Shown: positions 32,207 through 40,966 of the stretch, piece by piece | Layout of the letters: each line of letters begins with the position of its first letter | How positions within the stretch are numbered: position 1 is the first letter of the stretch | NCBI RefSeq assembly: GCF_000196615.1 | Contig: NC_014305.1 | Span: 105,779-169,778 of the forward strand | DNA: 64,000 nt | Origin: Erwinia billingiae Eb661 | GTDB lineage: Bacteria > Pseudomonadota > Gammaproteobacteria > Enterobacterales > Enterobacteriaceae | Reading direction: 5' to 3' | The notes under the pieces: generated by a model | Database searches by the model: none | What the model saw: only the letters and a program-made list of their open reading frames with translations | What the model was told of the DNA's origin: nothing | Translations under genes and position numbers: made by a program

Positions 32207-32938
32207 ATGAAAGTCACCTTTACTGCCGCTCTGGTGGCGGGCGCACTCCTTACTCCCGCCGCCATGGCGGCCGTCAGCGGCCCCACCGGTACGGTGTTTG
32301 AAAACGACGCGCACCTGAAAGCACAGCTCAGCAATACCAGCCCGAACAAAATCGTCATCGACGGCGAACTCATCACCCGGGTGACCGGGCCGGAGAATGC
32401 CTTCACCCAGGAGAACACCGAGGACGGCGCGCTGCTCATCACGCCCGTTACCGGTCAGAACTTCACGCTGTTCCTGGAAACGGCCGGCGGCGTCGGCGCT
32501 TCCATCGATGTGGTCCCAAAGCCCGGAGACGGGAAAACCCTGCGGCTCATTCCGGCATCATCCCGGCTGAAGGCCAACCCCGATGCGAAGGCGTGGGAAG
32601 AAAGCCAGCCGTGGGAGAAAACGCTGGTGAGCGTGGCCCGTACCGTGGTTAACGGCGGCGTGCCGGACAGCTATACCGAACTCCCGGCCGACCGCGGTCC
32701 GGCCTACGCTCCGGCGTCGGGCGTGACGCTCACTCCCGAACGCCAGCTGGCGGGTTCTCACCTGCGGGTGATGCGTTACCGTATGAAGAACGGCGGATAC
32801 GTTACCCGCGAGCTCAGCGAAAAGCAGTTCTGGCAGCAGGGCGTGCGCGCGGTGCTTCTGTCCACGCGCAGCCTTTATGCCGGCGGCGAAGGGTACGTCT
32901 GGGTGATTTTCTCAACGGATAAGGAGGGCGGCTCATGA
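32207..32938 (+). CDS. traK: TraK secretin-like outer-membrane-complex protein
   Basis: 243 residues (F TraK 242) from ATG 32207; the open frame extending further upstream overlaps traE and lacks a signal. The signal peptide is MKVTFTAALVAGALLTPAAM. As a VirB9 homologue it joins TraV and TraB in the core channel. The end overlaps traB by 4 bp (ATGA). Confidence 0.94.
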   Translation: MKVTFTAALVAGALLTPAAMAAVSGPTGTVFENDAHLKAQLSNTSPNKIVIDGELITRVTGPENAFTQENTEDGALLITPVTGQNFTLFLETAGGVGASIDVVPKPGDGKTLRLIPASSRLKANPDAKAWEESQPWEKTLVSVARTVVNGGVPDSYTELPADRGPAYAPASGVTLTPERQLAGSHLRVMRYRMKNGGYVTRELSEKQFWQQGVRAVLLSTRSLYAGGEGYVWVIFSTDKEGGS

Positions 32939-34320
32939 GTAACATCAACACCGCCACCCGTCGCCGGCAGTGGATGGTTGCCGGCGTGACGCTTGCGGTG
33001 GCGGCGGCCACCGGGGGCGGCATCTGGTGGTATGCACAGCACCAGGCGGCCCTTAAAAATCCGCCGCCGGCACCCAAAGCGGCCGACATGACCGGGCTGG
33101 TTACCACAAAATTCACCGACAGCGTGGCCAGCTCGGTGCTGACCCAACAGCAGAACAAGACGGCCGGGCTGGAGACCAGCGTCAGCCAGCTGAAAGCTGA
33201 CGTGCAGCGGCAGAAGGATGACATGTCGCAGAAGCTTGAACGCCTCGACACCCTTATCAGCAAGCTGCAGGGCCAGGCAGATAAGCAGCCTCCTGTTGCA
33301 CCCGGCAGCACCTCACCGGCCGCAGGGCCCGGCCCCGTACCCGGCGGCCCGGCCGGACCGGCACAGTGGAATATCACCGACCCGAACCGGGGCCCGGCCG
33401 CCGGACAGGGCAGTCAGTTTTACCCCGGTCAGGGGGCCGGGCAGGGGCAGGGCTTTTATCCCGGCGCCGGTACGGGCCGCACCGGCGGCATGACCAGCCG
33501 CACCTTTACCTACGCCTCGCTGCAGCACAAAAAGACGACGCTGCCGTGGATTTCATCCGGCTCGTTCTCCGAAGCGGTGATGATTGAGGGGGCGGATGCA
33601 AACGCCAGCGTGACCGGGCAGCAGAACACCTCGCCGGTGGTTATCACCCTGCTCGGGGACGTATCGATGCCTAACGGCCGGACCTGGAACATGGACCAGT
33701 GCCGCGTGACCGGGGAAATTTACGGCGATATCTCCAGCGAACGTGGTGAGGTCCGCACGAAGAACATCAGCTGCATCCTGAAAAACGGCAAGCACATCGA
33801 CATGCCGTTCGACGGACACGTGGCCTATCAGGGTAAGCAGGGCATTCGCGGCAAGCCGGTGATGCGTAACGGCAAGATTATTGGCTATGCCGGCGCGGCC
33901 GGGCTGCTTTCCGGCTTCGGCGAGGGTATCCAGTCGGCCGCCACGCCAAGCGTCGGACTCGGGGCCACCGCCTCGGTGGGGGCGGGCGACATTCTGAAGC
34001 AGGGCATCGGCGGCGGCGCCAGCAAGGCGGCGGACACGCTCAGCCAGTACTGGATTAAGCGCGCCGAGCAGTACCACCCGGTGATTGATATCGGGGCAGG
34101 CAACGCCGTCACCGTGGTGTTCCAGCAGGGCTTCAGGCTGGAAACGATTGAAGACGTGGAGGCAGAGAAGGCGGTGAAGGATGCGCCACAGGCGACGGCG
34201 CAGCAGGCCGCCGCCGCCGTGACCAACTCTGGTGACAACATCACGCGCGCGCCGGTACTGAATCCGGACGAGGTGCTGCGTCAGGCCAGCCAGCTGAAGC
34301 TTGGCGACACCATTAACTGA
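32935..34320 (+). CDS. traB: TraB (VirB10-like) core channel protein
   Basis: 461 residues (F TraB 475). A TM anchor near 14-32 (WMVAGVTLAVAAATGGGIWW) is followed by a coiled coil with a Q/K-rich stretch (about 65-110), a Pro/Gly-rich linker (about 115-190) and a C-terminal VirB10 barrel domain with GVSMPNGRTW-like segments. It spans inner to outer membrane. The start overlaps the traK stop. Confidence 0.95.
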   Translation: MSNINTATRRRQWMVAGVTLAVAAATGGGIWWYAQHQAALKNPPPAPKAADMTGLVTTKFTDSVASSVLTQQQNKTAGLETSVSQLKADVQRQKDDMSQKLERLDTLISKLQGQADKQPPVAPGSTSPAAGPGPVPGGPAGPAQWNITDPNRGPAAGQGSQFYPGQGAGQGQGFYPGAGTGRTGGMTSRTFTYASLQHKKTTLPWISSGSFSEAVMIEGADANASVTGQQNTSPVVITLLGDVSMPNGRTWNMDQCRVTGEIYGDISSERGEVRTKNISCILKNGKHIDMPFDGHVAYQGKQGIRGKPVMRNGKIIGYAGAAGLLSGFGEGIQSAATPSVGLGATASVGAGDILKQGIGGGASKAADTLSQYWIKRAEQYHPVIDIGAGNAVTVVFQQGFRLETIEDVEAEKAVKDAPQATAQQAAAAVTNSGDNITRAPVLNPDEVLRQASQLKLGDTIN

Positions 34321-34333
34321 TGAGGACGGTGTG

Positions 34334-34888
34334 ATGAAACACTTAACGGACGGCGCGGCGGACGGTCAGCGCGGAAACTGGTACGTGCTGATAACGAAGT
34401 ATGCGCAGGAGAAGCGGGCGCAGGACAATCTGATAAATCAGGGCGTGAACTGCTGGCTGCCGCGGATTACCGTGCATTCGGTTGATGCGCGCGGCGGCGG
34501 GGGCGGCAGCGAGGTGCTGGCCTTTCCGCGATACCTGTTCGCGCACTTCGACGCGGAAATCATTCACACCACCACCATCAAGGCCACGCGGGGCATATCG
34601 GGTATCGTCAGCTTCAACAACACCCCGGCCATCATGGACGGTGCGGAGCTGGCGGCGCTGCGGATGCGGATGGAGGCCGGCGCGGCGCTGGCAGGGCGGT
34701 CACCTGACCCGGAGCACGGTGAAACGGTGACCATCGAGAACGGTGCATTTGACGGACTGGAAGCCATCTGGCACCAGCCGGACGGCGCAAAGCGCGCCAT
34801 CCTGTTGATCAACCTGTTCGGCCGCCTGACCGAGGCAAAGATCCGCAGCGAGATGCGCTTTCGTCGTCAGGCTGCAAAAGGAGGGTAA
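34334..34888 (+). CDS. RfaH/NusG-family transcription antiterminator encoded in the tra operon
   Basis: 184 residues from ATG 34334 (GAGGACGGTGTG before it); the longer open frame starts inside traB. The NGN domain has NWYVLITKYAQEKRAQDNLI, then CWLPRI and VLAFPRYLFAHF; the C-terminal KOW-like part is GAFDGLEAIW and AILLINLFGRLTEAKI. These are hallmarks of RfaH-type NusG paralogues, which keep RNA polymerase processive after loading at ops. Chromosomal RfaH does this for F; here the plasmid carries its own gene and a matching ops sequence in traA. F has traP at this location. Confidence 0.88.
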   Translation: MKHLTDGAADGQRGNWYVLITKYAQEKRAQDNLINQGVNCWLPRITVHSVDARGGGGGSEVLAFPRYLFAHFDAEIIHTTTIKATRGISGIVSFNNTPAIMDGAELAALRMRMEAGAALAGRSPDPEHGETVTIENGAFDGLEAIWHQPDGAKRAILLINLFGRLTEAKIRSEMRFRRQAAKGG

Positions 34889-34900
34889 TGATTACCCTCC
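34880..34900 (+). terminator. Hairpin overlapping the RfaH-like stop
   Basis: GGAGGGTAAT-G-ATTACCCTCC is a perfect 10-bp dyad containing the stop codon, followed by CTGGTTTATTT. It looks like a weak intrinsic terminator in the middle of the tra operon, just before an inserted block, where an antiterminator could matter. Confidence 0.55.
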
Positions 34901-35041
34901 CTGGTTTATTTAATGTGACGTGCATCACGTCCCGGATACAAATCTGAAAGGTCCACCATATTGCTGAGGCAGGATGTTTTGTCAGTCGTTTTTTTGTTTT
35001 TGTGCGGGCACTTTGCCCGCGTGACATAAGGAAGCTCTGGT

Positions 35042-35209
35042 ATGAACAGTGGTACTGAAAACGCCCGCGAGGCGCTTATCCGGCTTTGTGCCCTGCGACT
35101 TCGTTATCGCCGGGCGTGCCGTAACCGGCAGGCCAATATCTGCGACCTGGCCGCGCTGCTGGTTCAGGTGGAGGACGCAGAACGGCACTGCGAAACGGGC
35201 CGGCCGTAA
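35042..35209 (+). CDS. Hypothetical 55-residue protein
   Basis: ATG 35042 after AAGGAAGCTCTGGT. Reads MNSGTENAREALIRLCALRL then RYRRACRNRQANICDLAALL, Arg-rich and helical. It is embedded between traB/rfaH-like and traV. Short, but with fair codon use. The family is not recognised. Confidence 0.5.
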   Translation: MNSGTENAREALIRLCALRLRYRRACRNRQANICDLAALLVQVEDAERHCETGRP

Positions 35210-35509
35210 CGGCACGCGATGAACGGCTCCTGACCGGGAAGCAACCCGGCGTGTGAAGCCGCTCAATTATTCTGTTTCGCTTTCTTCAGCGGCCTTATCA
35301 GCCGTTATTTCCGCCCACACCAGGGCTTTTTATCCCCCGGCGATATGATTGACACCCCGTAACCATCGTCCGTCACGCCATAACACCTTATCCGTCAGTA
35401 AAACCCTCTCATCTGCCCGTAACGCTGCCGAAAGATACCCGGCGGGCGCGGCTGTGCGCCGGCCTCACCGGCTTAACCGCTACGGGCAAAACCATAACCG
35501 GAGAACGCT
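35210..35509. other. Non-coding leader before the P-loop gene
   Basis: Three hundred GC-rich bases with small dyads (GAAGCAACCCGG..., GCCGGCCTCACCGGC near 35458) and no supported gene. It may carry an internal promoter for the inserted gene. Confidence 0.3.
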
Positions 35510-36019
35510 ATGTGCGACATTACTTATCACGAGCCCCTTCCTGAAATCGTGTTGCGGCTGAGTATTAAGGAAAACACGGAAAAGCTGGAGGCGCTGTACC
35601 ACGGACGTAAGGGACACTTTTATGTCCAGGGCTGGACCGGGACGGGGAAATCGAATGTCGCCCGCCGTCTGGCGGCCTCGATTCAGGGGGCGTACATCAA
35701 CCGTGAGCTGCTGTCACTCAGCGAGTGGACGGCGCAGTACACCGAAATTGAGGCGCAGATCCTCAGCAGCGATAAGCCGGTGATCGTTGTCGACGGATTT
35801 ATTCCACGGGGCGCAGGCCGGGGATTTAACGCCCTGCTGAGCCGGCTGACTGAGCGCGGGGTAAGCCTTTTTGTCTTCTCGCAGGAACCGCCTGGTGAGG
35901 ATTACCCGTCGGTGTACCGCCCGCAGACGTTTGACCGCGATGTATTTAACACCATCGTTGAGTTTCGTTTCGGCAAACGTGACCGCCGGTCTCCCGTGGC
36001 GTTTCATCAGGTGAAATAA
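35510..36019 (+). CDS. Small P-loop ATPase-like protein inserted in the tra operon
   Basis: 169 residues from ATG 35510 (CCGGAGAACGCT). Walker A is GWTGTGKSN near 42-50 and a Walker B-like strand is PVIVVDGFIPRG near 90-101. A later segment, ERGVSLFVFSQEPPGEDYPS, is typical of small ATPases that locate a target. There is no membrane segment. It has no counterpart in F at this place. It may modulate assembly or represent a cargo gene with its own role; unknown. Confidence 0.6.
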   Translation: MCDITYHEPLPEIVLRLSIKENTEKLEALYHGRKGHFYVQGWTGTGKSNVARRLAASIQGAYINRELLSLSEWTAQYTEIEAQILSSDKPVIVVDGFIPRGAGRGFNALLSRLTERGVSLFVFSQEPPGEDYPSVYRPQTFDRDVFNTIVEFRFGKRDRRSPVAFHQVK

Positions 36020-36114
36020 CCGCAGCCTTCACCAGGGCCAGTTCTTACCTTTTCATTCACTCCCTTCAGAACTTTATAACCTGCTGCGGCCCGGCCGCTA
36101 CTTAGGACTCCACC

Positions 36115-36660
36115 ATGTACAAACTGCTTGGTGGCGCACTGCTGTGCGCCGCACTCACCGGCTGTGCCGGTATGAACTCTGATTTTGACTGCAACAAGAC
36201 GGCCACCGACCAGTGCCTTTCCATGAGTGATGCCAGCCGGCTGGCGGCGAAAGGCAAAAGCCTTGATGACCTGACGGCTGAGGCGCAGGCATCCCCAAAG
36301 CCTGCCGGTGAGTCGCTGGCCACGCTCCCGAACAGCCGGCCGGCCGCATCACCGGACCGGAAAATCAGTACGGCCACCCTGGCATCCCGACCGGTTATCA
36401 CCCCGCCTGCCGTTTCATCGAGTAACGCCCTTCGGGCTTCTTACATCCCGGTGCGGGCGCAGGCTGCGCCGGTCACGCCGGGCGAGTACGCCAGCGCGGG
36501 ACGGGTGAATGCCCTGCGCATTCCTGACGCCACCCAGCGGCTGTGGATAGCGCCGTGGGTCGATGAGCAGGACAGTTTCCATCAGCCGGCCGTAGTCGAG
36601 TTCGTGAAGAAGAAGTCCCGCTGGGATGAAGACTTCCGCGTTATCAGCGAGGGGGAGTAA
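36115..36660 (+). CDS. traV: TraV outer-membrane lipoprotein
   Basis: 181 residues (F TraV 171). The lipobox is LLCAALTGCAG with Cys17, followed by GMNSDFDCNKTATDQCL, the typical TraV Cys pair. It anchors the TraK-TraB core complex in the outer membrane (VirB7-like). A Pro/Ala-rich middle leads to a conserved RLWIAPWVDEQDSFHQPAVV end. Confidence 0.94.
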   Translation: MYKLLGGALLCAALTGCAGMNSDFDCNKTATDQCLSMSDASRLAAKGKSLDDLTAEAQASPKPAGESLATLPNSRPAASPDRKISTATLASRPVITPPAVSSSNALRASYIPVRAQAAPVTPGEYASAGRVNALRIPDATQRLWIAPWVDEQDSFHQPAVVEFVKKKSRWDEDFRVISEGE

Positions 36661-36662
36661 GC

Positions 36663-36944
36663 ATGGCATCCGCGCAGAACCAAAAAATGACGGCATTCCC
36701 GCTGAAGGCCGGTGCGTGCAGCGGCCTGCCGGCTTTTATCAAAACGCACAGGCTGCAGGGGGAGGCCAGCGCCAGAGCGATGCACCGTCATGCCGTGCAC
36801 ACCTTATTCAACTTCCTGCCAGGCGATGCCGGTCACACTCTTTTTACCGGCACCACCGGATCAGGAAAGACCGTCTCCATGCAGGAAGTCCTGCGTAATG
36901 TACTGAGTTATCGCGGAGGTAATAATGAGCGATTCCTGGATTGA
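36663..36944 (+). CDS. Small Walker A protein overlapping traC
   Basis: 93 residues. The core GHTLFTGTTGSGKTVSMQEV closely resembles the Walker A region of the neighbouring TraC (VTGTTGAGKSFFIQEI), including the following LRNVL/LRQVL. No Walker B is present. It starts 2 bp after traV and overlaps the traC start by 20 bp. It may be a remnant or duplicate of a VirB4-type gene, or a small accessory that binds nucleotide without hydrolysis. Overlap and tight spacing favour genuine translation. Confidence 0.55.
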   Translation: MASAQNQKMTAFPLKAGACSGLPAFIKTHRLQGEASARAMHRHAVHTLFNFLPGDAGHTLFTGTTGSGKTVSMQEVLRNVLSYRGGNNERFLD

Positions 36945-39594
36945 CCAGCTGGCCGGTATCTTTGCCGGCAGTAAGGACGAGGGCGGGGCGAAGGCGGCGG
37001 GCGACATGCTGCGCCAGAGCTTCAGCTATCCCTCGCTGACCAGCCTGCTGCCTTACCGTATGTATGACGACAAAACCGAGCTCTACATTAACAGCCGCTC
37101 AATCGGCTTCGTCATGGAGGTGGCGCCGCTCGCCGGCGCAAACCAGCAGGTGGTGCAGGCGCTGGACGACCTGCTGCGCAAGAAGCTGCCGCGCAAAACG
37201 CCGGTCACCGTGCTGATGGTGGCCAGTAAGTGCGTCGGGGAAATGCTCGACAACGGGCTGAGCAAGGCGATGTGGAAGGGCGATATGGCACCGCGCCTTA
37301 ATGCCATCACCAAGGCGTACTGGGAACGGGCCTCCCTGAAGGGGCTGGCCAACCAGCGCGAGTATCCGCTCTACCTGCGCAACTACCGGGTGTTTCTGGT
37401 TTATGCCCGTCCGGGCCGGGGCGGCATCCGGGCGATGGACCAGGTGGTGCAGCTGCGCGAGACGCTGCGCGTGTCGCTGATGGCGGCGCACATGGAGACC
37501 CGCCGCGTGGGGGTGCCGGAGTTTCTGGCGGTGATGCGCGAGCAGCTGAACTACCGCCCCGGCCAGGTGACCCGCAGCGACGACCACTGGAACACGGAGC
37601 AGGAGCTGCACCGGCAGTGCATCGACCACAGCACCGAGATGGAGGTGCACCCGGGCTACCTGCGGCTGACCACCGCCCGTCAGCAGGAGGACCGCATTCT
37701 CGGCGACGGGCGCGACAGCCCGGTAGCCAGCACGCGCATCGTCAACATGCAGCTGACCAAGGCCCCGCAGAAGTTTGCCCTGTGGCAGGCGGCGGACAAC
37801 CTGCAGAACATGCGCTTCCCGGACCTTGGCATTCCCTGCCCGTTTATCATCAGCTGGACCGTCTCCGTTGAGGACCAGGTGAAGAGCCAGAACGAGGCGT
37901 TCAAGAAGGAGCAGGACCTCGGTAAAAAGGCCGGCACCTCCTTTGGCAAGCTGTTTCCCGGCACCCAGCGCGCGTACGAAGAGTGGCGCGACCTGCGTCA
38001 GGGGCTGACCAGCAACGAGATTGCCATGTGCAACGTCACCCTGAACCTGACGCTGTTCACCCCGGACAGCACCAGTGAACAGCAGGCGTGTGAGCTGGCG
38101 GCCATCAACGTGTTCCGCAAAAACGACCTGGAAATCTCGGCTCCGCGCTTCCAGCAGCTGCGTAACTGGCTGACCACCTTCCCGTTCATGATGCAGGAAG
38201 GGCTATGGGACGACATGGTGACGATGGGCGCCACGCTGCGCTGCAAGAGCTTTAACGCCGTGAACCTGATGCCGGTGGTGGCCGAGCGGCAGATGTCACC
38301 GCTGGGCAGCCCGCTGCCGACCTACCGCAACCAGCTGGCCTTCTTTGACATGTTCAGCGAAAGCAACGGCTCCACCAACTTTAATATTGCGGTGACGGGT
38401 ACCACGGGGGCGGGAAAAAGCTTCTTTATTCAGGAAATCCTGCGTCAGGTGCTGAACGACGGCGGCTTTGCCTGGGTTATCGACATGGGGGCCAGCTACA
38501 AGAACTTCTGTAATCAGGCGGGCGGCAAATACCTTGACGGCGCCACCCTGCGTTTCAACCCGTTTGCCAACGTCCGCGACATTAAGGAGTCCGCTGAAGG
38601 GATAACCGGGCTGCTGACCGTGCTGGCCAGCCCTAACGATCCGCTTGATAAGGTCAGCGAAACCATCCTGCTTAAAGGCGTGGTGGCGGCATGGGAGGCC
38701 CGCGGTAACAAGGCCCGCATTGACGACGTGGTCGGCTTCATGAAGTCCGCGGAGGTGAAGGCGGAGTTCGGCGAACAGCCGACCATCATGAGCCGTATCA
38801 ACGAGCTGGTCCTGCTGCTTGACCGCTGGTGCACTACGGGCGCGAACGGCGAGTACTTCAACTCTGACAGCCCGACGCTTGACGGCGAAACCCGTTTTGC
38901 GGTGCTGGAGCTGCTGAGTCTCGAGAATCAGCCGCACCTGCTGTCCGCCATCCTGTACTCGCTCATTCTGGCGATACAGGAAAAGATGTACCACTCGCCG
39001 CGGGACCTGAAAAAGGTGGCCATTATCGACGAGGCCTGGCGCCTGTTCAGCGGCTCCAACCCGCACGCCGCGCGCTTTATCGAGACCGGCTACCGCACGG
39101 TGCGCCGCCACCGCGGGGCGTTCATCACCATCACCCAGGGTATCAAGGACTTCACCGGGACCAAAGACCAGGCGGCCCCGCCGGCCGCTGCGGCCGCGTG
39201 GGACTGTTCAGGCACCAAAGTGACGCTGCTGCAGGACGCCAAGGCGTTCAGGACCTACCTCAACGCCAACCCGGACCAGTTCAGCGAGCTCGAGACGCAG
39301 GTTATCCGCGGCTTCCAGCCGGCGAAGGACACGGGGTTCAGCTCGGTGATGATTTCCACCGGCGAAAACAGTTCGTTCCACCGGGTGTTTGTGGATCCGG
39401 TCACCCGCGCGATGTTCAGCACGCGCGGTCAGGACTTCCAGTACATGAACGAAGCCCAGAAGGCCGGTGCCACCAGTGAGGAAGCCGCCTACCTGCTGGC
39501 GTCGGAGCCCTGGATGTACCGGGACGAGCTGCACGAGCTTGAGGTGTGGGCCGGCTTGCGTGACAGCATCAGAGAGGAGACGCACAGTGAGTGA
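36925..39594 (+). CDS. traC: TraC (VirB4-like) secretion ATPase
   Basis: 889 residues (F TraC 875). Walker A is GTTGAGKS near 490-500 and Walker B VAIIDEAWRLF near 700. N-terminal TraC-type features are SFSYPSLTSLLPYRMYDDK and LYINSRSIGFVMEVAP. It powers pilus extension at the inner membrane. CGGAGGTAATA precedes ATG 36925. The end overlaps the trbI GTG start by 8 bp. Confidence 0.96.
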   Translation: MSDSWIDQLAGIFAGSKDEGGAKAAGDMLRQSFSYPSLTSLLPYRMYDDKTELYINSRSIGFVMEVAPLAGANQQVVQALDDLLRKKLPRKTPVTVLMVASKCVGEMLDNGLSKAMWKGDMAPRLNAITKAYWERASLKGLANQREYPLYLRNYRVFLVYARPGRGGIRAMDQVVQLRETLRVSLMAAHMETRRVGVPEFLAVMREQLNYRPGQVTRSDDHWNTEQELHRQCIDHSTEMEVHPGYLRLTTARQQEDRILGDGRDSPVASTRIVNMQLTKAPQKFALWQAADNLQNMRFPDLGIPCPFIISWTVSVEDQVKSQNEAFKKEQDLGKKAGTSFGKLFPGTQRAYEEWRDLRQGLTSNEIAMCNVTLNLTLFTPDSTSEQQACELAAINVFRKNDLEISAPRFQQLRNWLTTFPFMMQEGLWDDMVTMGATLRCKSFNAVNLMPVVAERQMSPLGSPLPTYRNQLAFFDMFSESNGSTNFNIAVTGTTGAGKSFFIQEILRQVLNDGGFAWVIDMGASYKNFCNQAGGKYLDGATLRFNPFANVRDIKESAEGITGLLTVLASPNDPLDKVSETILLKGVVAAWEARGNKARIDDVVGFMKSAEVKAEFGEQPTIMSRINELVLLLDRWCTTGANGEYFNSDSPTLDGETRFAVLELLSLENQPHLLSAILYSLILAIQEKMYHSPRDLKKVAIIDEAWRLFSGSNPHAARFIETGYRTVRRHRGAFITITQGIKDFTGTKDQAAPPAAAAAWDCSGTKVTLLQDAKAFRTYLNANPDQFSELETQVIRGFQPAKDTGFSSVMISTGENSSFHRVFVDPVTRAMFSTRGQDFQYMNEAQKAGATSEEAAYLLASEPWMYRDELHELEVWAGLRDSIREETHSE

Positions 39595-40003
39595 CATCGT
39601 GAACACCCCCGCAGATGAGCCTGCGGCAAACACGGAAAACGCGCCGCCCCGCCGCATCCTGCGGGGACACCTGCTGATGCTGGCCGCCGGCGTGCTGCTG
39701 CTGGCCGCCGGTGCGGGCATCAGCCAGCTTATTGCCACGCATACCCAGCGTGACGCGGTGGTGTTTGACATGCGAGGCACCATTGACGCATTCAAACAGC
39801 AGTCGGCGCGGCGTGAACTGGACGAAAACAGCGCCCGTGCGCTCACGCAGCGCTTCAGTCAGGCGCTGGACTGCAGCCTGCAGGCGTGGCAGCAGGACCA
39901 TAACGCGCTGGTGCTGACCGCCGGCGCGGTGGTGTCCCCGGCGCAGGACATCACGCCGGTTATTCAGGCCGACATCGCCCGCCGCATGCAGGAGGCACCA
40001 TGA
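39587..40003 (+). CDS. trbI: TrbI pilus-related inner-membrane protein
   Basis: 138 residues from GTG 39587 (GAGAGGAGACGCACA). A TM helix lies near 29-47 (LMLAAGVLLLAAGAGISQLI), followed by VVFDMRGTIDAFKQQSARRE and ITPVIQADIARRMQE, matching F TrbI (128). F TrbI influences pilus length and retraction. The start overlaps traC and the end overlaps traW by 4 bp. Confidence 0.88.
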   Translation: MSDIVNTPADEPAANTENAPPRRILRGHLLMLAAGVLLLAAGAGISQLIATHTQRDAVVFDMRGTIDAFKQQSARRELDENSARALTQRFSQALDCSLQAWQQDHNALVLTAGAVVSPAQDITPVIQADIARRMQEAP

Positions 40004-40614
40004 ACCGCCGGCTGGCCGTCGTTCTGCTGACGGGTGCCCTGAGCCTGCCGGCAGGCGCAAAGGAGCTCGGCACCACCGGCCACCTGTTCCCCATCGCCGA
40101 GCCTGACCTGCTGACCTTTATCGGGCAGCGGCTGCAGGGCATGAAGGACAGCGGCGAGATGGACCGGCTGCAGGCGGAGGCGCGGGTGAAGGCCCATGCC
40201 GTGCGCCCGGCACCGGTGGCCGGACTCACGCCTGCAAAAACGGACCGCAGCTGGCGCTATGACCCGACGTTCACGGTCCGCGAGACCATCCGGGATATGC
40301 GCGGCAACGTCATTGCCCGGGCCGGTGACCAGGTGAACCCGCTGGATAAAATCCCGTACAGCGAGACGCTTTACTTCGTCGACGGCGACAATAAAACGCA
40401 GATGGCGTGGGTGAAGCAGCAGCTCGCCGGGCAGCAGAACTTTAAGGTCATACTGGTCAGCGGCAACATCCACGACAGCAGCATCGCGCTGGACGAACCG
40501 GTGTACTTTGACCAGTACGGCACCCTGACAACAAAATTTGGCCTTGAGCACACGCCCGTGCGCATCACGCGTGACGACAGCTGGCTGAAGGTGCAGGAGG
40601 TGGCGCTGAAATGA
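40000..40614 (+). CDS. traW: TraW pilus assembly protein
   Basis: 204 residues (F TraW 210), with a signal peptide (LAVVLLTGALSLPAGA). WRYDPTFTVRETIRDMRGNV, then PLDKIPYSETLYFVDGDN and DEPVYFDQYGTLTTKFGL are the TraW hallmarks. It is periplasmic and works with TrbC and TraU. The start overlaps trbI. Confidence 0.95.
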   Translation: MNRRLAVVLLTGALSLPAGAKELGTTGHLFPIAEPDLLTFIGQRLQGMKDSGEMDRLQAEARVKAHAVRPAPVAGLTPAKTDRSWRYDPTFTVRETIRDMRGNVIARAGDQVNPLDKIPYSETLYFVDGDNKTQMAWVKQQLAGQQNFKVILVSGNIHDSSIALDEPVYFDQYGTLTTKFGLEHTPVRITRDDSWLKVQEVALK

Positions 40615-40882
40615 TCCACGCTAAAAGTCCCGCAAAGATCAAACGCTATTCTGCCATTACCCGCATCGATGAGGCTGAAAAAGCGCATCTGCGGGTGATG
40701 GCACGGGAGCATCCGCTGTATTCAGAATCCACATTATCCGGGCCGCGCTGCAGTCCTTTCTGGCGCTGGGGTACGAGCTGCGCAGGGACATTATCCTGGC
40801 TTCACTCAATGAAAGCGACGTGGGGGAGGTGATGCGCCGCGGCGGGATAATGAAGGATAACCGGCCCGTTTCCCGCGATTAA
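40611..40882 (+). pseudogene. Small unknown tra-operon gene with frameshift
   Basis: ATG 40611 overlaps the traW stop (ATGA) and reads SPAKIKRYSAITRIDEAEKA, then HLRVMAREHPLYSES. From about 40733 coding character moves to another frame: HIIRAALQSFLALGYELRRD, then IILASLNESDVGEVMRRGG, to TAA 40880-40882. The total is one base short of a whole frame, so a single-base deletion near 40725-40735 is likely; a -1 slip would also join them, but no slippery heptamer is seen. The joined protein, about 90 residues, looks like a small DNA-binding-type protein. Function unknown. Confidence 0.55.
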
Positions 40883-40891
40883 TACCCTGTT

Positions 40892-40909
40892 CCTGCCTGC
40901 GCAGGCAGG
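40892..40909. repeat. Perfect 18-bp palindrome
   Basis: CCTGCCTGCGCAGGCAGG lies 9 bp after the frameshifted gene. There is no T-run, so it is not a clear terminator; possibly a processing hairpin or an operator. Confidence 0.5.
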
Positions 40910-40966
40910 CCTGATTAACGTCTGACTCCGGCAGTTCCGCTGCCGTCACGATGGAAACTCACCTTT

